64,000 bases of DNA, taken from positions 186,001 to 250,000 of the forward strand of contig CAVZCJ010000019.1 of the NCBI GenBank assembly GCA_963773625.1. The letters run 5' to 3'. Below the pieces are notes generated by a model. That model saw only the letters and a program-made list of their open reading frames with translations, had not been told where the DNA came from and searched no databases. The first letter of the stretch is position 1. Each line of letters begins with the position of its first letter. Positions 19,533-26,889 of the stretch are shown piece after piece. Made by a program: the position numbers and the translations under genes. This DNA comes from DATARH01 sp963773625 (GTDB taxonomy: Bacteria > Pseudomonadota > Alphaproteobacteria > ATCC43930 > CGMCC-115725).

Positions 19533-20387
19533 ATGTCCCGAATAGCCTATGTCGACGGCAGCTATCGCCCGCATCGTGACGCGGCGGTTCACATAGAGGA
19601 TCGCGGCTACCAGTTCGCCGACGGCGTCTACGAGGTAATCGCGGTTCGTGGCGGCCGCCTGCTCGACGAGGAGCTGCATCTGAAGCGCCTGCGCCGGTCG
19701 CTCGCGGAGCTGCGCATCGAAGGCGCCATCGGCGACGGACCGCTTGGCGTCGTGCTGCGCGAGGTTGTCCGCCGTAACGGCGTGCGGGACGGCATCGTCT
19801 ATCTGCAGATCACCCGCGGCATTTCCCCGCGCGATCACGCCTTTCCCAAGGCGGCGCATCCGGTCCTCGTCGTCACCGCGCGCCGGTCGCGCCCGCCCAA
19901 CCCCAAGCTCCACGAGCAAGGGGTTGGCGTCATCACCATTCCGGATATCCGCTGGCAGCGCTGCGACATCAAGTCGGTGTCGCTGCTGCCCAACGTGCTC
20001 GGCAAGCAGCAGGCGCGCGAGGCCGGGGCCTACGAGGCGTGGCAGGTCGACCCGCTCGGCCGCATTACCGAAGGCACCTCGACCAACGCCTGGATCGTCA
20101 CCCCCGATCATCAGGTCGTCACCCGGTTTCTCGACCACGCGATCTTGAGTGGGGTGACCCGCTTGGCGCTGATCGAGATCATCCGGCGCGAGGGTTACCA
20201 GTTCGTCGAGCGCGCCTTCACCGTCGCCGAGGCGAAATTCGCGCGCGAAGCCTTCCTCACCAGCACCACCTCGGATGTGCTGCCGGTTGTCTCGATCGAC
20301 GGTGACACCGTCGCCGACGGGGAGCCTGGGCCGCTCACCCGCAAGATGCGCGCCGCGTATGACGCGCATGCCTTGGGCGCTGCGTGA
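19533..20387 (+). CDS. dat: D-amino-acid transaminase (class IV aminotransferase)
   Basis: PLP fold-type IV aminotransferase of 284 residues. The start ATG 19533 fits the family N terminus SRIAYVDGSYRPHRDAAVHI, and EDRGYQFADGVYEV follows. The PLP Lys lies in RCDIKSVSLLPNVLGKQQAR, and EGTSTNAWIV is the phosphate-binding loop. In the given sequence the frame is continuous with the displaced ntrX C terminus upstream, which I attribute to a lost base rather than a real fusion. The stop overlaps the GTG of the next gene. Placement right after ntrYX is common in alphaproteobacteria. A branched-chain aminotransferase is the main alternative. Confidence 0.9.
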   Translation: MSRIAYVDGSYRPHRDAAVHIEDRGYQFADGVYEVIAVRGGRLLDEELHLKRLRRSLAELRIEGAIGDGPLGVVLREVVRRNGVRDGIVYLQITRGISPRDHAFPKAAHPVLVVTARRSRPPNPKLHEQGVGVITIPDIRWQRCDIKSVSLLPNVLGKQQAREAGAYEAWQVDPLGRITEGTSTNAWIVTPDHQVVTRFLDHAILSGVTRLALIEIIRREGYQFVERAFTVAEAKFAREAFLTSTTSDVLPVVSIDGDTVADGEPGPLTRKMRAAYDAHALGAA

Positions 20388-21049
20388 GCGCCTTGCCGGC
20401 GGCGCTCTCGCGCCCGCGCGCCATCATCTTCGACTGGGACAACACCTTGGTCGACAGCTGGGCGACGATCCACGACGCGCTCAATTTTCTGATGGTCGCG
20501 ATGGAGCGGCCGTTATGGACGATCGACGAGACGCGAGAGCGCGTGCGGCTGTCCTTGCGCGAGGCGTTCCCGGCCATGTTCGGCGAGCGCTGGCAGGAGG
20601 CGCAGCAAATCTACCTGGACCGGTTTCGCGCCATCCACCTCGAGCGTCTGACCGCATTGCCGGGGCGCGAGGAAATGCTGCACCGACTGGCGGCGGATGG
20701 CCATTATCTCGCCGTCGTCAGCAACAAGACCGGCGGCGTGCTGCGCAATGAGGTCGCGCATCTCGGCTGGACCTCGCTTTTCGGCGCCATTGTCGGGGCA
20801 GGCGACGCTCACACCGACAAGCCGCACCGCGCGCCGGTGGAGTTGGCGCTCGGGCCGAGCGGCATCGCGCCCGGGGCGGACGTCTGGTTCGTCGGCGATA
20901 CCGCGATCGACATGGAATGCGCCCTGGCGGCGGGCTGTGTCCCGGTATTGCTCGGCCCCGATGGCGCCGCGGCGGAGTTCGCCGAATTCCCTCCGGTGCT
21001 GACGATCGCGGATGGAGAGGGTTTCTTTCGCACCCTTCGGGGCTTGTGA
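20384..21049 (+). CDS. HAD-superfamily hydrolase, phosphoglycolate-phosphatase-like
   Basis: A 221-residue HAD phosphatase. Motif I is IIFDWDNTLVDSW (nucleophile Asp), motif II is in LAVVSNKTGGVLRNEV and motif IV is VWFVGDTAIDMECALAAGC. The helical cap inserted after motif I is of the Gph/PGMB type. Substrate cannot be read from sequence. GTG 20384 overlaps the dat stop (GTGA), so it is probably translated with dat. Confidence 0.88.
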   Translation: MSALPAALSRPRAIIFDWDNTLVDSWATIHDALNFLMVAMERPLWTIDETRERVRLSLREAFPAMFGERWQEAQQIYLDRFRAIHLERLTALPGREEMLHRLAADGHYLAVVSNKTGGVLRNEVAHLGWTSLFGAIVGAGDAHTDKPHRAPVELALGPSGIAPGADVWFVGDTAIDMECALAAGCVPVLLGPDGAAAEFAEFPPVLTIADGEGFFRTLRGL

Positions 21050-21143
21050 TCGGCCCATCCGCGACCATCTTCCTAAGAGTGTGAGTCGCACGCTGGCGGG
21101 ACAATCGCCGCGGCTGATCCAAGAGTGGAGCTAGGAGCCACCT

Positions 21144-21395
21144 ATGACGTCCGATAAAGCCCAAAACGTACAGGACGTGTTCTTGAACCACGTCCGCAAG
21201 AACAAGACGCCGGTCACCGTGTTTCTCGTCAACGGGGTGAAGCTTCAGGGCATCATCACCTGGTTCGACAATTTCTGCGTGCTGCTGCGCCGCGACGCGC
21301 ACTCGCAGCTCGTCTACAAGCACGCGATCTCGACGGTCATGCCGGCTCAGCCGATCCAGTTGTTCGAGGGCGGTAGAGAGGAAGACCAGCCCTGA
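21144..21395 (+). CDS. hfq: RNA chaperone Hfq
   Basis: Sm-like hexameric RNA chaperone for sRNA-mRNA pairing, 83 residues. Sm1 reads VNGVKLQGIITWFDNFCVLL and Sm2 contains the YKHAIST motif (the common enterobacterial form is YKHAIS). An AGGAGCC ribosome binding site precedes ATG 21144. hflX follows directly with an overlapping CTGA junction. Confidence 0.97.
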   Translation: MTSDKAQNVQDVFLNHVRKNKTPVTVFLVNGVKLQGIITWFDNFCVLLRRDAHSQLVYKHAISTVMPAQPIQLFEGGREEDQP

Positions 21396-22714
21396 CGATT
21401 GCCGAGCACGATGCTGCCGCGGCGGTCGGTCGCGCCCTCGTCGTTCATCCCGCCCTGAAGACAACGCCCGGCCGCAAGCCGGCGAATGGTGCTGCGCGCT
21501 CGCTCGACGCCAGGCTCGATGAGGCGATCGGCCTCGCTCAGGCGATCAACCTCGATGTGGTCGGCGGCGAGATCGTTCGCCTCAGCCGGCCGGTTCCGGC
21601 CACGCTGATCGGCAAGGGCAGCGTCGAGACGCTCGGCGAGGCGATCGCCGAGAAGAAGATCGGTCTCGTCGTCATCGACGGAACCTTGTCGCCGGTGCAG
21701 CAGCGCAATCTCGAGCGCCAGTGGAAGGCCAAGGTGATCGACCGCACCGGCCTGATCCTTGAAATCTTCGGCGCCCGCGCTCGCACCCATGAAGGCCGCC
21801 TGCAGGTCGAACTGGCGGCGCTGTCCTATCAGCGCTCGCGGCTGGTGCGGTCCTGGACTCACCTGGAGCGCCAGCGCGGCGGCTTCGGGTTCCTCGGCGG
21901 ACCCGGCGAGAGCCAGCTCGAAATCGACCGGCGTCTGATCGGCGAGCGCATCGGCAAGCTGAAGCGCGAGCTGGAGGCGGTGAAGCGCACCCGCGCGCTG
22001 CACCGCGAGGCACGCAAGCGAGTGCCGTACCCGGTTGTGGCGCTGGTCGGCTACACCAATGCCGGCAAATCGACCCTGTTCAACCGCCTGACGCACTCGA
22101 CCGTCGGCGCCGAGGACATGCTGTTCGCGACACTCGACCCGACGATGCGCCGGCTTGGCCTGCCCTCCGGCAAGACCGTGATCCTCTCCGACACGGTCGG
22201 CTTTATCTCCGATCTGCCGACCCATCTCGTCGCCGCCTTCCGCGCCACCTTGGAAGAAGTCACCGAGGCCGACATCGTCGTCCATGTCCGCGACGCGCAT
22301 CACCCGGACAGCGCCGCGCAGCGCGCCGATGTCTTGGCCGTGCTCCGCGACCTCGGCCTCGGCCAGCTGGTCGATGACGGGCTGATCGAGGTGCTCAACA
22401 AGATCGATCTGCTCGACGAGGCCGCGCGCGACGCGCTGCTCAACCAGACCCAGCGCAACGAGGAAGTCGTCGCACTGTCGGCGCGGACCGGGGAGGGGTG
22501 CGACGGGCTGCTTGCGCTGATCGCGCGGCGGCTCGACAGCACCGCCCGCGCGGTGCGTATCGACGTGCCGCTCTCGGATGGCAAGACCCTGGCCTGGATT
22601 TACCAGCGCGGCGAGGTGCTCGGCCGCCGCGACGACGGCGAGGCGGCGCATCTTTCGGTGCGCCTCTCCGATGCCGATCTCGGCCGCCTCAGGCACCGCC
22701 AGCGAGTGCACTAG
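21392..22714 (+). CDS. hflX: GTPase HflX, start codon unusual (CTG or ATT)
   Basis: Ribosome-associated GTPase that rescues stalled ribosomes. It has the N-terminal HflX domain (RALVVHPALK...LDEAIGLAQAINLDVV), the glycine-rich RGGFGFLGGPGESQLEIDRR, a G1 P-loop GYTNAGKSTLFNRLT, G3 DTVGFISDLP and G4 NKID. The frame is open from 21377, but the first conventional start (GTG 21557) falls inside the conserved N-terminal domain. CTG 21392 overlaps the hfq TGA, sits about 8 bases after AGAGGAAG and gives 440 residues, a normal length. ATT 21398 or a nearby sequence error are alternatives. The 3' end is certain. Confidence 0.9.
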   Translation: MTIAEHDAAAAVGRALVVHPALKTTPGRKPANGAARSLDARLDEAIGLAQAINLDVVGGEIVRLSRPVPATLIGKGSVETLGEAIAEKKIGLVVIDGTLSPVQQRNLERQWKAKVIDRTGLILEIFGARARTHEGRLQVELAALSYQRSRLVRSWTHLERQRGGFGFLGGPGESQLEIDRRLIGERIGKLKRELEAVKRTRALHREARKRVPYPVVALVGYTNAGKSTLFNRLTHSTVGAEDMLFATLDPTMRRLGLPSGKTVILSDTVGFISDLPTHLVAAFRATLEEVTEADIVVHVRDAHHPDSAAQRADVLAVLRDLGLGQLVDDGLIEVLNKIDLLDEAARDALLNQTQRNEEVVALSARTGEGCDGLLALIARRLDSTARAVRIDVPLSDGKTLAWIYQRGEVLGRRDDGEAAHLSVRLSDADLGRLRHRQRVH

Positions 22715-22770
22715 CGCTATCGCCTTAGCCACCCCGCGTTGTTCGCCGCCGTTTGTCTTTTTCGTTACCG

Positions 22771-22782
22771 CCGCGAAAGCGG
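22771..22782. repeat. Short REP-like hairpin (CCGC-GAAA-GCGG)
   Basis: The stem CCGC/GCGG around a GAAA tetraloop is followed by GGGGCCCAGGG. It resembles the 'CCGCGAAAGCGGG' class of dispersed intergenic palindromes found in many proteobacteria. It is preceded by CTTTTTCGT, as is the element at 10861. Confidence 0.5.
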
Positions 22783-22846
22783 GGGCCCAGGGTGTCCGGC
22801 ACGGCATTCACGGTCGTCTTTTCGGCGCGCAGCGCAATAAATTTTC

Positions 22847-22912
22847 ACCACTGAGACGGTGAGACAGTGAGCTTTGCTGTTTGCTCTCTCACTGTCTCAG
22901 TGTCTCTGTGGT
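22847..22912. repeat. 66-base imperfect palindrome with 25-base arms (CTGAGAC family)
   Basis: The left arm (22847-22871) and right arm (22888-22912) are complementary at about 22 of 25 positions around a 16-base loop. Each arm is built from GAGAC/GTGAG-type steps. A transcript would fold into a long hairpin. It lies about 130 bases after hflX and could end transcription, but there is no U-tract. It is more likely a mobile palindromic element. Confidence 0.75.
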
Positions 22913-23026
22913 TGTCTTCCCATTACCAAGCTCGTCGCACTGCTGCGTTGCGAACATGAAATTATTGCGAATTTGAATTGCGGTAAAGAGTATTCAAACT
23001 GTTCCTGTTTCGTACTATCTGTTGCC

Positions 23027-23074
23027 GCGGCGCCGGTTCATGCGTGGGCCGGCGCCGCCGCTTCTCGAAGCGGC
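23027..23074. repeat. Two adjacent stem-loops
   Basis: A perfect 10-base stem (GCGGCGCCGG/CCGGCGCCGC, 23027-23036 and 23049-23058, 12-base loop) abuts a second perfect 8-base stem (GCCGCTTC/GAAGCGGC, 23057-23074, 2-base loop). The pairs share two bases, so they could compete. Function unknown; a terminator or small-RNA structure is possible. Confidence 0.55.
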
Positions 23075-23214
23075 TCGCTGATTAAAAGCCGAAACCGGAG
23101 CTTGACGAGACGAGCAAAGAGACGGCTGCGCGGCCAGGCACAACAACAAACATGTGCTAGCGGGACCTACGGTCCTTCGAAAATTCCACTCACCCGCGCA
23201 AATGTCTTTTGGCT

Positions 23215-23230
23215 TCCCGGCAAACCGGGA
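23215..23230. repeat. Short perfect hairpin TCCCGG-CAAA-CCGGGA
   Basis: Six-base perfect arms around a CAAA loop. It is one of several independent hairpins in this interval. Confidence 0.4.
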
Positions 23231-23336
23231 TTAGGCGGTGAATAAGATTAGGAAGGCGTTCGCCGAAACCCCTCGACGAACGACAGGCGGAGCGCGTCGA
23301 TGCTGCTCCGCCCGCTCGCCGCTGTCGCGGCTCATA

Positions 23337-23352
23337 CCCCCGCAAGCGGGGG
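23337..23352. repeat. Short perfect hairpin CCCCCGC-AA-GCGGGGG
   Basis: Seven-base perfect arms separated by AA, followed by GCCGGGGTGCGGATTGG. It resembles the CCCGC-AA-GCGGG class of dispersed intergenic elements. Confidence 0.45.
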
Positions 23353-23422
23353 GCCGGGGTGCGGATTGGAATCGCTGGCGGAAAACAGCGAGGCAGGCCG
23401 CTGTTGTCCTGCTCTTTGCGCC

Positions 23423-23449
23423 GCTGATAACCCGCTGATATTGCCGCTG
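23423..23449. repeat. Phased GCTG repeats, inverted relative to those after pgk
   Basis: GCTG occurs at 23423, 23434 and 23446 (spacing 11 and 12) within CCGCTGATAACCCGCTGATA, followed by TTGCCGCTGTTA. The reverse complement has the same units (TAACAGCGG, ATCAGCGGG) as the array at 57601-57671. A CAGC at 23386 and GCTG at 23400 lie just upstream. Confidence 0.45.
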
Positions 23450-23531
23450 TTATTTTTGTTATCTGAAAAATCAGAAATACATTTTATTTCAATATCTTAT
23501 CGGAGGACCGGCACCGAAAGCGAAATCCGTA

Positions 23532-23854
23532 TCAGCGAAGCAGGATATGCGACCACTCCTCACGACGGCCGGGTACAAACCCCAGCGCCTCCCAGAACGC
23601 TTCGCTGCCGGCGGCGGCGTTGGCGGTGACGATCCGGCGATCGCGCGCTTCGAGCAGGGCGAGGGCGAGCGTGCGGCCGACTCCCTCGCGGCGGAACCGC
23701 CGGCAGATATAAAACCGCCGCATGCGGTAGGCGCCGGAGACGCCCATTCGTTCGCGAGCGTATCGAGCATGGTGTGATTTTCCGCGCGCGCCTCGGCCTG
23801 TATCGCCTCGAGACCTGAGGGCAGGGCGCCGGTCACCCGTTCCAGCCGGATCAT
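23532..23854 (-). pseudogene. GNAT acetyltransferase remnant with internal deletion and frameshift
   Basis: The N-terminal part (MIRLERVTGALPSGLEAIQA onward) and the C-terminal acetyl-CoA-binding part (YRMRRFYICRRFRREGVGRT, then EAFWEALGFVPGR) lie in different frames that meet near 23745. Even after joining, only about 107 residues remain against 140-150 for small GNAT enzymes, and the central beta-strand region between the ANEWAS and GAYRMRR segments is missing. This is therefore real loss of coding sequence, not one miscalled base. It overlaps the end of mazG by 4 bases and was probably co-transcribed with it. Confidence 0.75.
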
Positions 23855-24651
23855 TCCGCGCGCTTGACCTCTTGCCATAGCGCTTCGAGCACATCGAGGT
23901 CTTTCCCGACGCCCCGTTCGGCCGCCAATGTTTCGACCTGGCGGAAGCGGCGCTCGAATTTCGCTGTTGCGCGCCGTAACGCGGTTTCCGGCTCGACATC
24001 GAGCTTGCGCGCCAAATTGGCCGCCGCGAACAGCAGATCGCCGATCTCGTCCTCCAGCCGGTCGTGGGCCGCGCCATCCCGCATTTCAGCTTCGATTTCA
24101 GCCACTTCCTCGGTGATTTTTGCAATGACGCCTTGCGCATCGGGCCAGTCGAAACCGATCCGCGCCGCGCGCCGCGACACCTTGGCCGCGCGCAGCAGCG
24201 CCGGATAGGCGAGGGCGATGCCGTCGAGCACGCTCGAATGATTGCCGCCTGCCGCGCGCTCGGCCGCCTTGTGCGCTTCCCAGGCCTCGCTCTGCGCCGC
24301 CGCCGAGCGGATTTCGGCATCCCCGAACACATGAGGATGCCGCCGTATCATCTTGTCGGATATGGCCTTTGTCACGTCGTCAAAGGCGAAGAACCCGGCT
24401 TCCTCGGCCATGCGCGCGTGGAACACGACCTGAAAAAGGAGATCGCCGAGCTCGTCCTTGAGCGCCGCCATGTCGCCGCGCTCGATCGTGTCGGCGACCT
24501 CATAGGCTTCCTCGATCGTGTACGGCGCGATCGTCGCGAAATCCTGCTCGCGGTCCCACGGGCAGCCGCGCTCGCTGTCGCGCAACCGGGCCATGATCGC
24601 GAGCAGCTTGTCGATCGAGCGATAGGCGTGGGTCATCTTCATTCGATCCAT
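23851..24651 (-). CDS. mazG: Nucleoside triphosphate pyrophosphohydrolase MazG
   Basis: House-cleaning NTP pyrophosphohydrolase of 266 residues with two MazG domains. The first contains LRDSERGCPWDREQDFATIA, then YTIEEAYEVADTIERGD and LKDELGDLLFQVVFHARMAE, which hold the metal-binding acidic residues. The second repeats the EVAEIEAEM...DEIGDLLFAAANLARKLD pattern. ATG codons at 24651, 24642 and 24636 are all possible starts. The N terminus overlaps the upstream GFA gene by 13 bases. Confidence 0.95.
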   Translation of the reverse strand: MDRMKMTHAYRSIDKLLAIMARLRDSERGCPWDREQDFATIAPYTIEEAYEVADTIERGDMAALKDELGDLLFQVVFHARMAEEAGFFAFDDVTKAISDKMIRRHPHVFGDAEIRSAAAQSEAWEAHKAAERAAGGNHSSVLDGIALAYPALLRAAKVSRRAARIGFDWPDAQGVIAKITEEVAEIEAEMRDGAAHDRLEDEIGDLLFAAANLARKLDVEPETALRRATAKFERRFRQVETLAAERGVGKDLDVLEALWQEVKRAE

Positions 24652-25118
24652 AGGCCGCGGCGCTTATGCCATTCTTCGATCGACAATTCGGGATAGCCGT
24701 CGAAGCAATCGTCGTCGGGGCCGATCTGCGGTTCGACCCAGCTCGCCTTGTCGCGCAGCAGCAAGTGAACGCTCGCCGGCGGCTTCGGCAACTCGGTATC
24801 GATCGCCGAGGCGAATGGGTGCATCAGCTCGGGCCAGGCGTCGTCGCTGACCCAGAGCGCGCAGCCGCAGCGCTTGCAGTAATGCCGGTCGGCCGAACCC
24901 ATGCGGCCGTCGATCGGCGCATTCCATACGCCCAGATTACGCTTGCCGTGGACTTTAAGCGTGTTGGCTATCCCCATGATATTGATCGCGTAACCGCCGC
25001 CACCGTCGCTCTTGCGACAGATCGAGCAATAACAGCGCTGATACGGATATGGCGTGTGGCTGTCGACGGTGAACGAAACCGCCCCGCAGCGGCATGAGCC
25101 TTCCAGACGCATCGGCAT
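24639..25118 (-). CDS. GFA (CENP-V) family zinc protein
   Basis: A 159-residue member of the glutathione-dependent formaldehyde-activating (Gfa/CENP-V) family. Zinc ligands are visible in GSCRCGAVSF, RCYCSICRKSDGG and HYCKRCGCALWV. The family is broad and few members have a known substrate, so only the fold is assigned. It follows an acetyltransferase gene with no gap, consistent with one operon running into mazG. Confidence 0.88.
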   Translation of the reverse strand: MPMRLEGSCRCGAVSFTVDSHTPYPYQRCYCSICRKSDGGGGYAINIMGIANTLKVHGKRNLGVWNAPIDGRMGSADRHYCKRCGCALWVSDDAWPELMHPFASAIDTELPKPPASVHLLLRDKASWVEPQIGPDDDCFDGYPELSIEEWHKRRGLWIE

Positions 25119-25571
25119 TCAGGCCTCCTCGGCAAGCCGCTTCTTAAAGAAGATCCGTTTGTGGTGAGGCGGGTAGTCCAGGCTTCCAAAGATTTCATAT
25201 CCGAATCGCGGGTAGAAATCGGGGCCCTGGAACGAAAACGTATCGACGTGGGCCGAGTGGCAGCCGAAAGCAATGGCGCGGCGCTCGGCCTCGGCGATCA
25301 GGGCGCTGCCGATGCCGTGGCGTCTCAACCCGGCATCCACCCACAACAGATTGATGAACAGCCAGCCGGCGTAGAGGTTGCCGACAAGTCCGGCGCGAAT
25401 CGCGCCGGCGTCGTCTCGAACGAACAGGCCGAAATAGTCGTAGCGATGATCGGACAGAAACGGCGCGTTGTAGTCGCCGAGCCGCTCATCGATGAATTCG
25501 CGGTCCTGCCAGCTGGGGTTTCGCTCGACGCTGAGCCGACATCCAGGCGGGAGTTTCAAGAGCCGTTCCAT
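25119..25571 (-). CDS. GNAT-family N-acetyltransferase
   Basis: A 150-residue GNAT fold. Strand 4 and the acetyl-CoA loop are seen in LLWVDAGLRRHGIGSALIAE followed by AERRAIAFGCHSAHVDTFSF, and the C-terminal FYPRFGYEIFGSLDYPP is typical. The substrate is unknown. It lies immediately upstream of the GFA gene, with an AT-rich promoter-like region ahead of it. Confidence 0.87.
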   Translation of the reverse strand: MERLLKLPPGCRLSVERNPSWQDREFIDERLGDYNAPFLSDHRYDYFGLFVRDDAGAIRAGLVGNLYAGWLFINLLWVDAGLRRHGIGSALIAEAERRAIAFGCHSAHVDTFSFQGPDFYPRFGYEIFGSLDYPPHHKRIFFKKRLAEEA

Positions 25572-25655
25572 CGATAGGGGCGGTGTCGCGCGGATCGGTC
25601 TTTCCCTGAGAGTCAGAACCCATAAGACGCATAATATATATTATGGAAAATTATA
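25572..25655 (-). promoter_or_regulatory. AT-rich upstream region with a 14-base perfect palindrome
   Basis: This 84-base interval precedes the acetyltransferase at 25571 on the minus strand. It contains the perfect palindrome ATAATATATATTAT (25631-25644) in very AT-rich sequence, which stands out in this genome. It could supply a -10 region or a symmetric operator. There is no direct evidence for either. Confidence 0.45.
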
Positions 25656-26111
25656 TCAGGTTTCAGCCAGGCGCTTTGTCATGAACACGCGATCGTAGCC
25701 GTTATCACGGCCGCGCCCGGTTTCGACAAAGCCGAGCCGCGTATACAGCGTAACGTTCTCGACCATCGTCTGGTGCGTGTAAAGCCGTACTTCGTCAAAG
25801 CCGAGCCGGCGCGCTTCGGCTTCCCCGAACGCGATCAAAAGGCGGCCGAGCCCTGTGCCCTGGCTGTCGGGCCGCACCGCGATGTTGTCGAGCAGCAGAT
25901 GATCGGGCTGCGGCAACAGCACGATAATCGCGCGAATGTCGCCGCCTTCATCGAGTACGCTGACCGCGTCCTCGTCGATCAGTGTCGCATAATCATCGAG
26001 CATTGGAGCCGGCGGCTTATCCATCCGGTCGAGATAGACCGAATACGCCTCGCGGACGATGGCTTCGACCGCTGCCCGGTCGACCGGCCGAGCCAGCCGG
26101 ATCATGCCCAC
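25656..26111 (-). CDS. GNAT-family N-acetyltransferase
   Basis: A 151-residue GNAT protein. The acetyl-CoA motif is LDNIAVRPDSQGTGLGRLLI and the C-terminal part reads NVTLYTRLGFVETGRGRD. It is not closely similar to the acetyltransferase at 25119. Substrate unknown. It starts 4 bases after the end of the metallo-hydrolase gene, so it is probably the last gene of the rlpA-to-mbl transcription unit. Confidence 0.88.
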   Translation of the reverse strand: MGMIRLARPVDRAAVEAIVREAYSVYLDRMDKPPAPMLDDYATLIDEDAVSVLDEGGDIRAIIVLLPQPDHLLLDNIAVRPDSQGTGLGRLLIAFGEAEARRLGFDEVRLYTHQTMVENVTLYTRLGFVETGRGRDNGYDRVFMTKRLAET

Positions 26112-26115
26112 GGGC

Positions 26116-26889
26116 TCACGGATCAGGCAGTTCGATCACGAGCGCGTCCTGCCCCGGTTCGACGCCCGGCGGCAAGCGGGCCGCGAGTTCGGCGTAATCG
26201 AGCGGCCGGTCGAGATGGGTCAGCACCGCGCGCTTGGGCTTGACGCGCTCGATCCACCTCAGCGTCTTGGCGAGATGGCTGTGCGTCGCGTGCGGCTCGT
26301 AGCGCAGGCAATCGACGATCCACGCCTCGATCCCCGCGAGCGCCGAAAACGCCGCGTCGTCGAGCTCGGTAACGTCGGTCGAATACGCGAAGTTGCCGAT
26401 CCGCAGGCCGAGGGTCGTGCTGTAACCATGATCCTGCGCGAATGGCACGACCGGAACACCCGCGGCGGTGAACGGGCCCTCGATCAGGTGCTGCGTCAAG
26501 GTCGGCTTGTAGAAGAAGCCACCGGGCGGCACCGGCTCGAACACGTAGCCGAAACGCCGCTCGATCTCGGCGAGCGTCGCGGCGTCGGCATAGAGAGCGA
26601 TCGGCTGGCGCATCAATCGGTTGACCGCGCGCAGATCGTCGATTCCATGGACATGGTCGGCGTGCGCGTGAGTCATGATCACCGCGTCGATGCGCTTGAC
26701 CTCGGCGTCGAGCAATTGGTCGCGCAGATCGGGCGACGTATCGATCAGGATCACCTTGCCGCGGCATTCGATGAGCACCGACGCGCGGCGCCGCCGGTTG
26801 CGCGGATCGCTCGGGTCGCAGGCGCCCCAATCGTTGCCGATTGCCGGCACTCCCATCGACGGCCCACAGCCGAGCATGGTGATCTTCAT
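26116..26889 (-). CDS. MBL-fold metal-dependent hydrolase (PhnP-like)
   Basis: A 257-residue metallo-beta-lactamase-fold phosphodiesterase. The start ATG 26889 gives the typical N terminus MKITMLGCGPSMGVPAIGND; the longer open frame upstream to 27225 is a shadow of tatD. The HxHxDH metal motif is THAHADHVHGIDDLR, with later ligands in VDCLRYEPHATHSHLAKTLR and AVLTHLD. The ATGA overlap with tatD is conserved in alphaproteobacteria. The physiological substrate is uncertain (cyclic phosphate or nucleic-acid phosphodiester). Confidence 0.92.
   Translation of the reverse strand: MKITMLGCGPSMGVPAIGNDWGACDPSDPRNRRRRASVLIECRGKVILIDTSPDLRDQLLDAEVKRIDAVIMTHAHADHVHGIDDLRAVNRLMRQPIALYADAATLAEIERRFGYVFEPVPPGGFFYKPTLTQHLIEGPFTAAGVPVVPFAQDHGYSTTLGLRIGNFAYSTDVTELDDAAFSALAGIEAWIVDCLRYEPHATHSHLAKTLRWIERVKPKRAVLTHLDRPLDYAELAARLPPGVEPGQDALVIELPDP

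Larger units (their letters stand above)
22715..23531. other. Long non-coding interval rich in inverted repeats
   Basis: About 815 bases between hflX and a decayed acetyltransferase hold no convincing gene. The frames present (for example 22874-23245) start inside a palindrome and show no family features. Instead the interval contains at least five separate hairpin-forming elements, listed individually, and an AT-rich tail (23446-23500) in an otherwise GC-rich genome. I see no tRNA cloverleaf. It looks like an accumulation site for dispersed palindromic elements, possibly including the hflX terminator or a small RNA. Confidence 0.7.

Noticed and set aside
22874..23245. 123-residue frame in the interval after hflX
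   Set aside because: It starts inside the 66-base palindrome and crosses two other hairpins; no signal, domain or ribosome binding site supports it.
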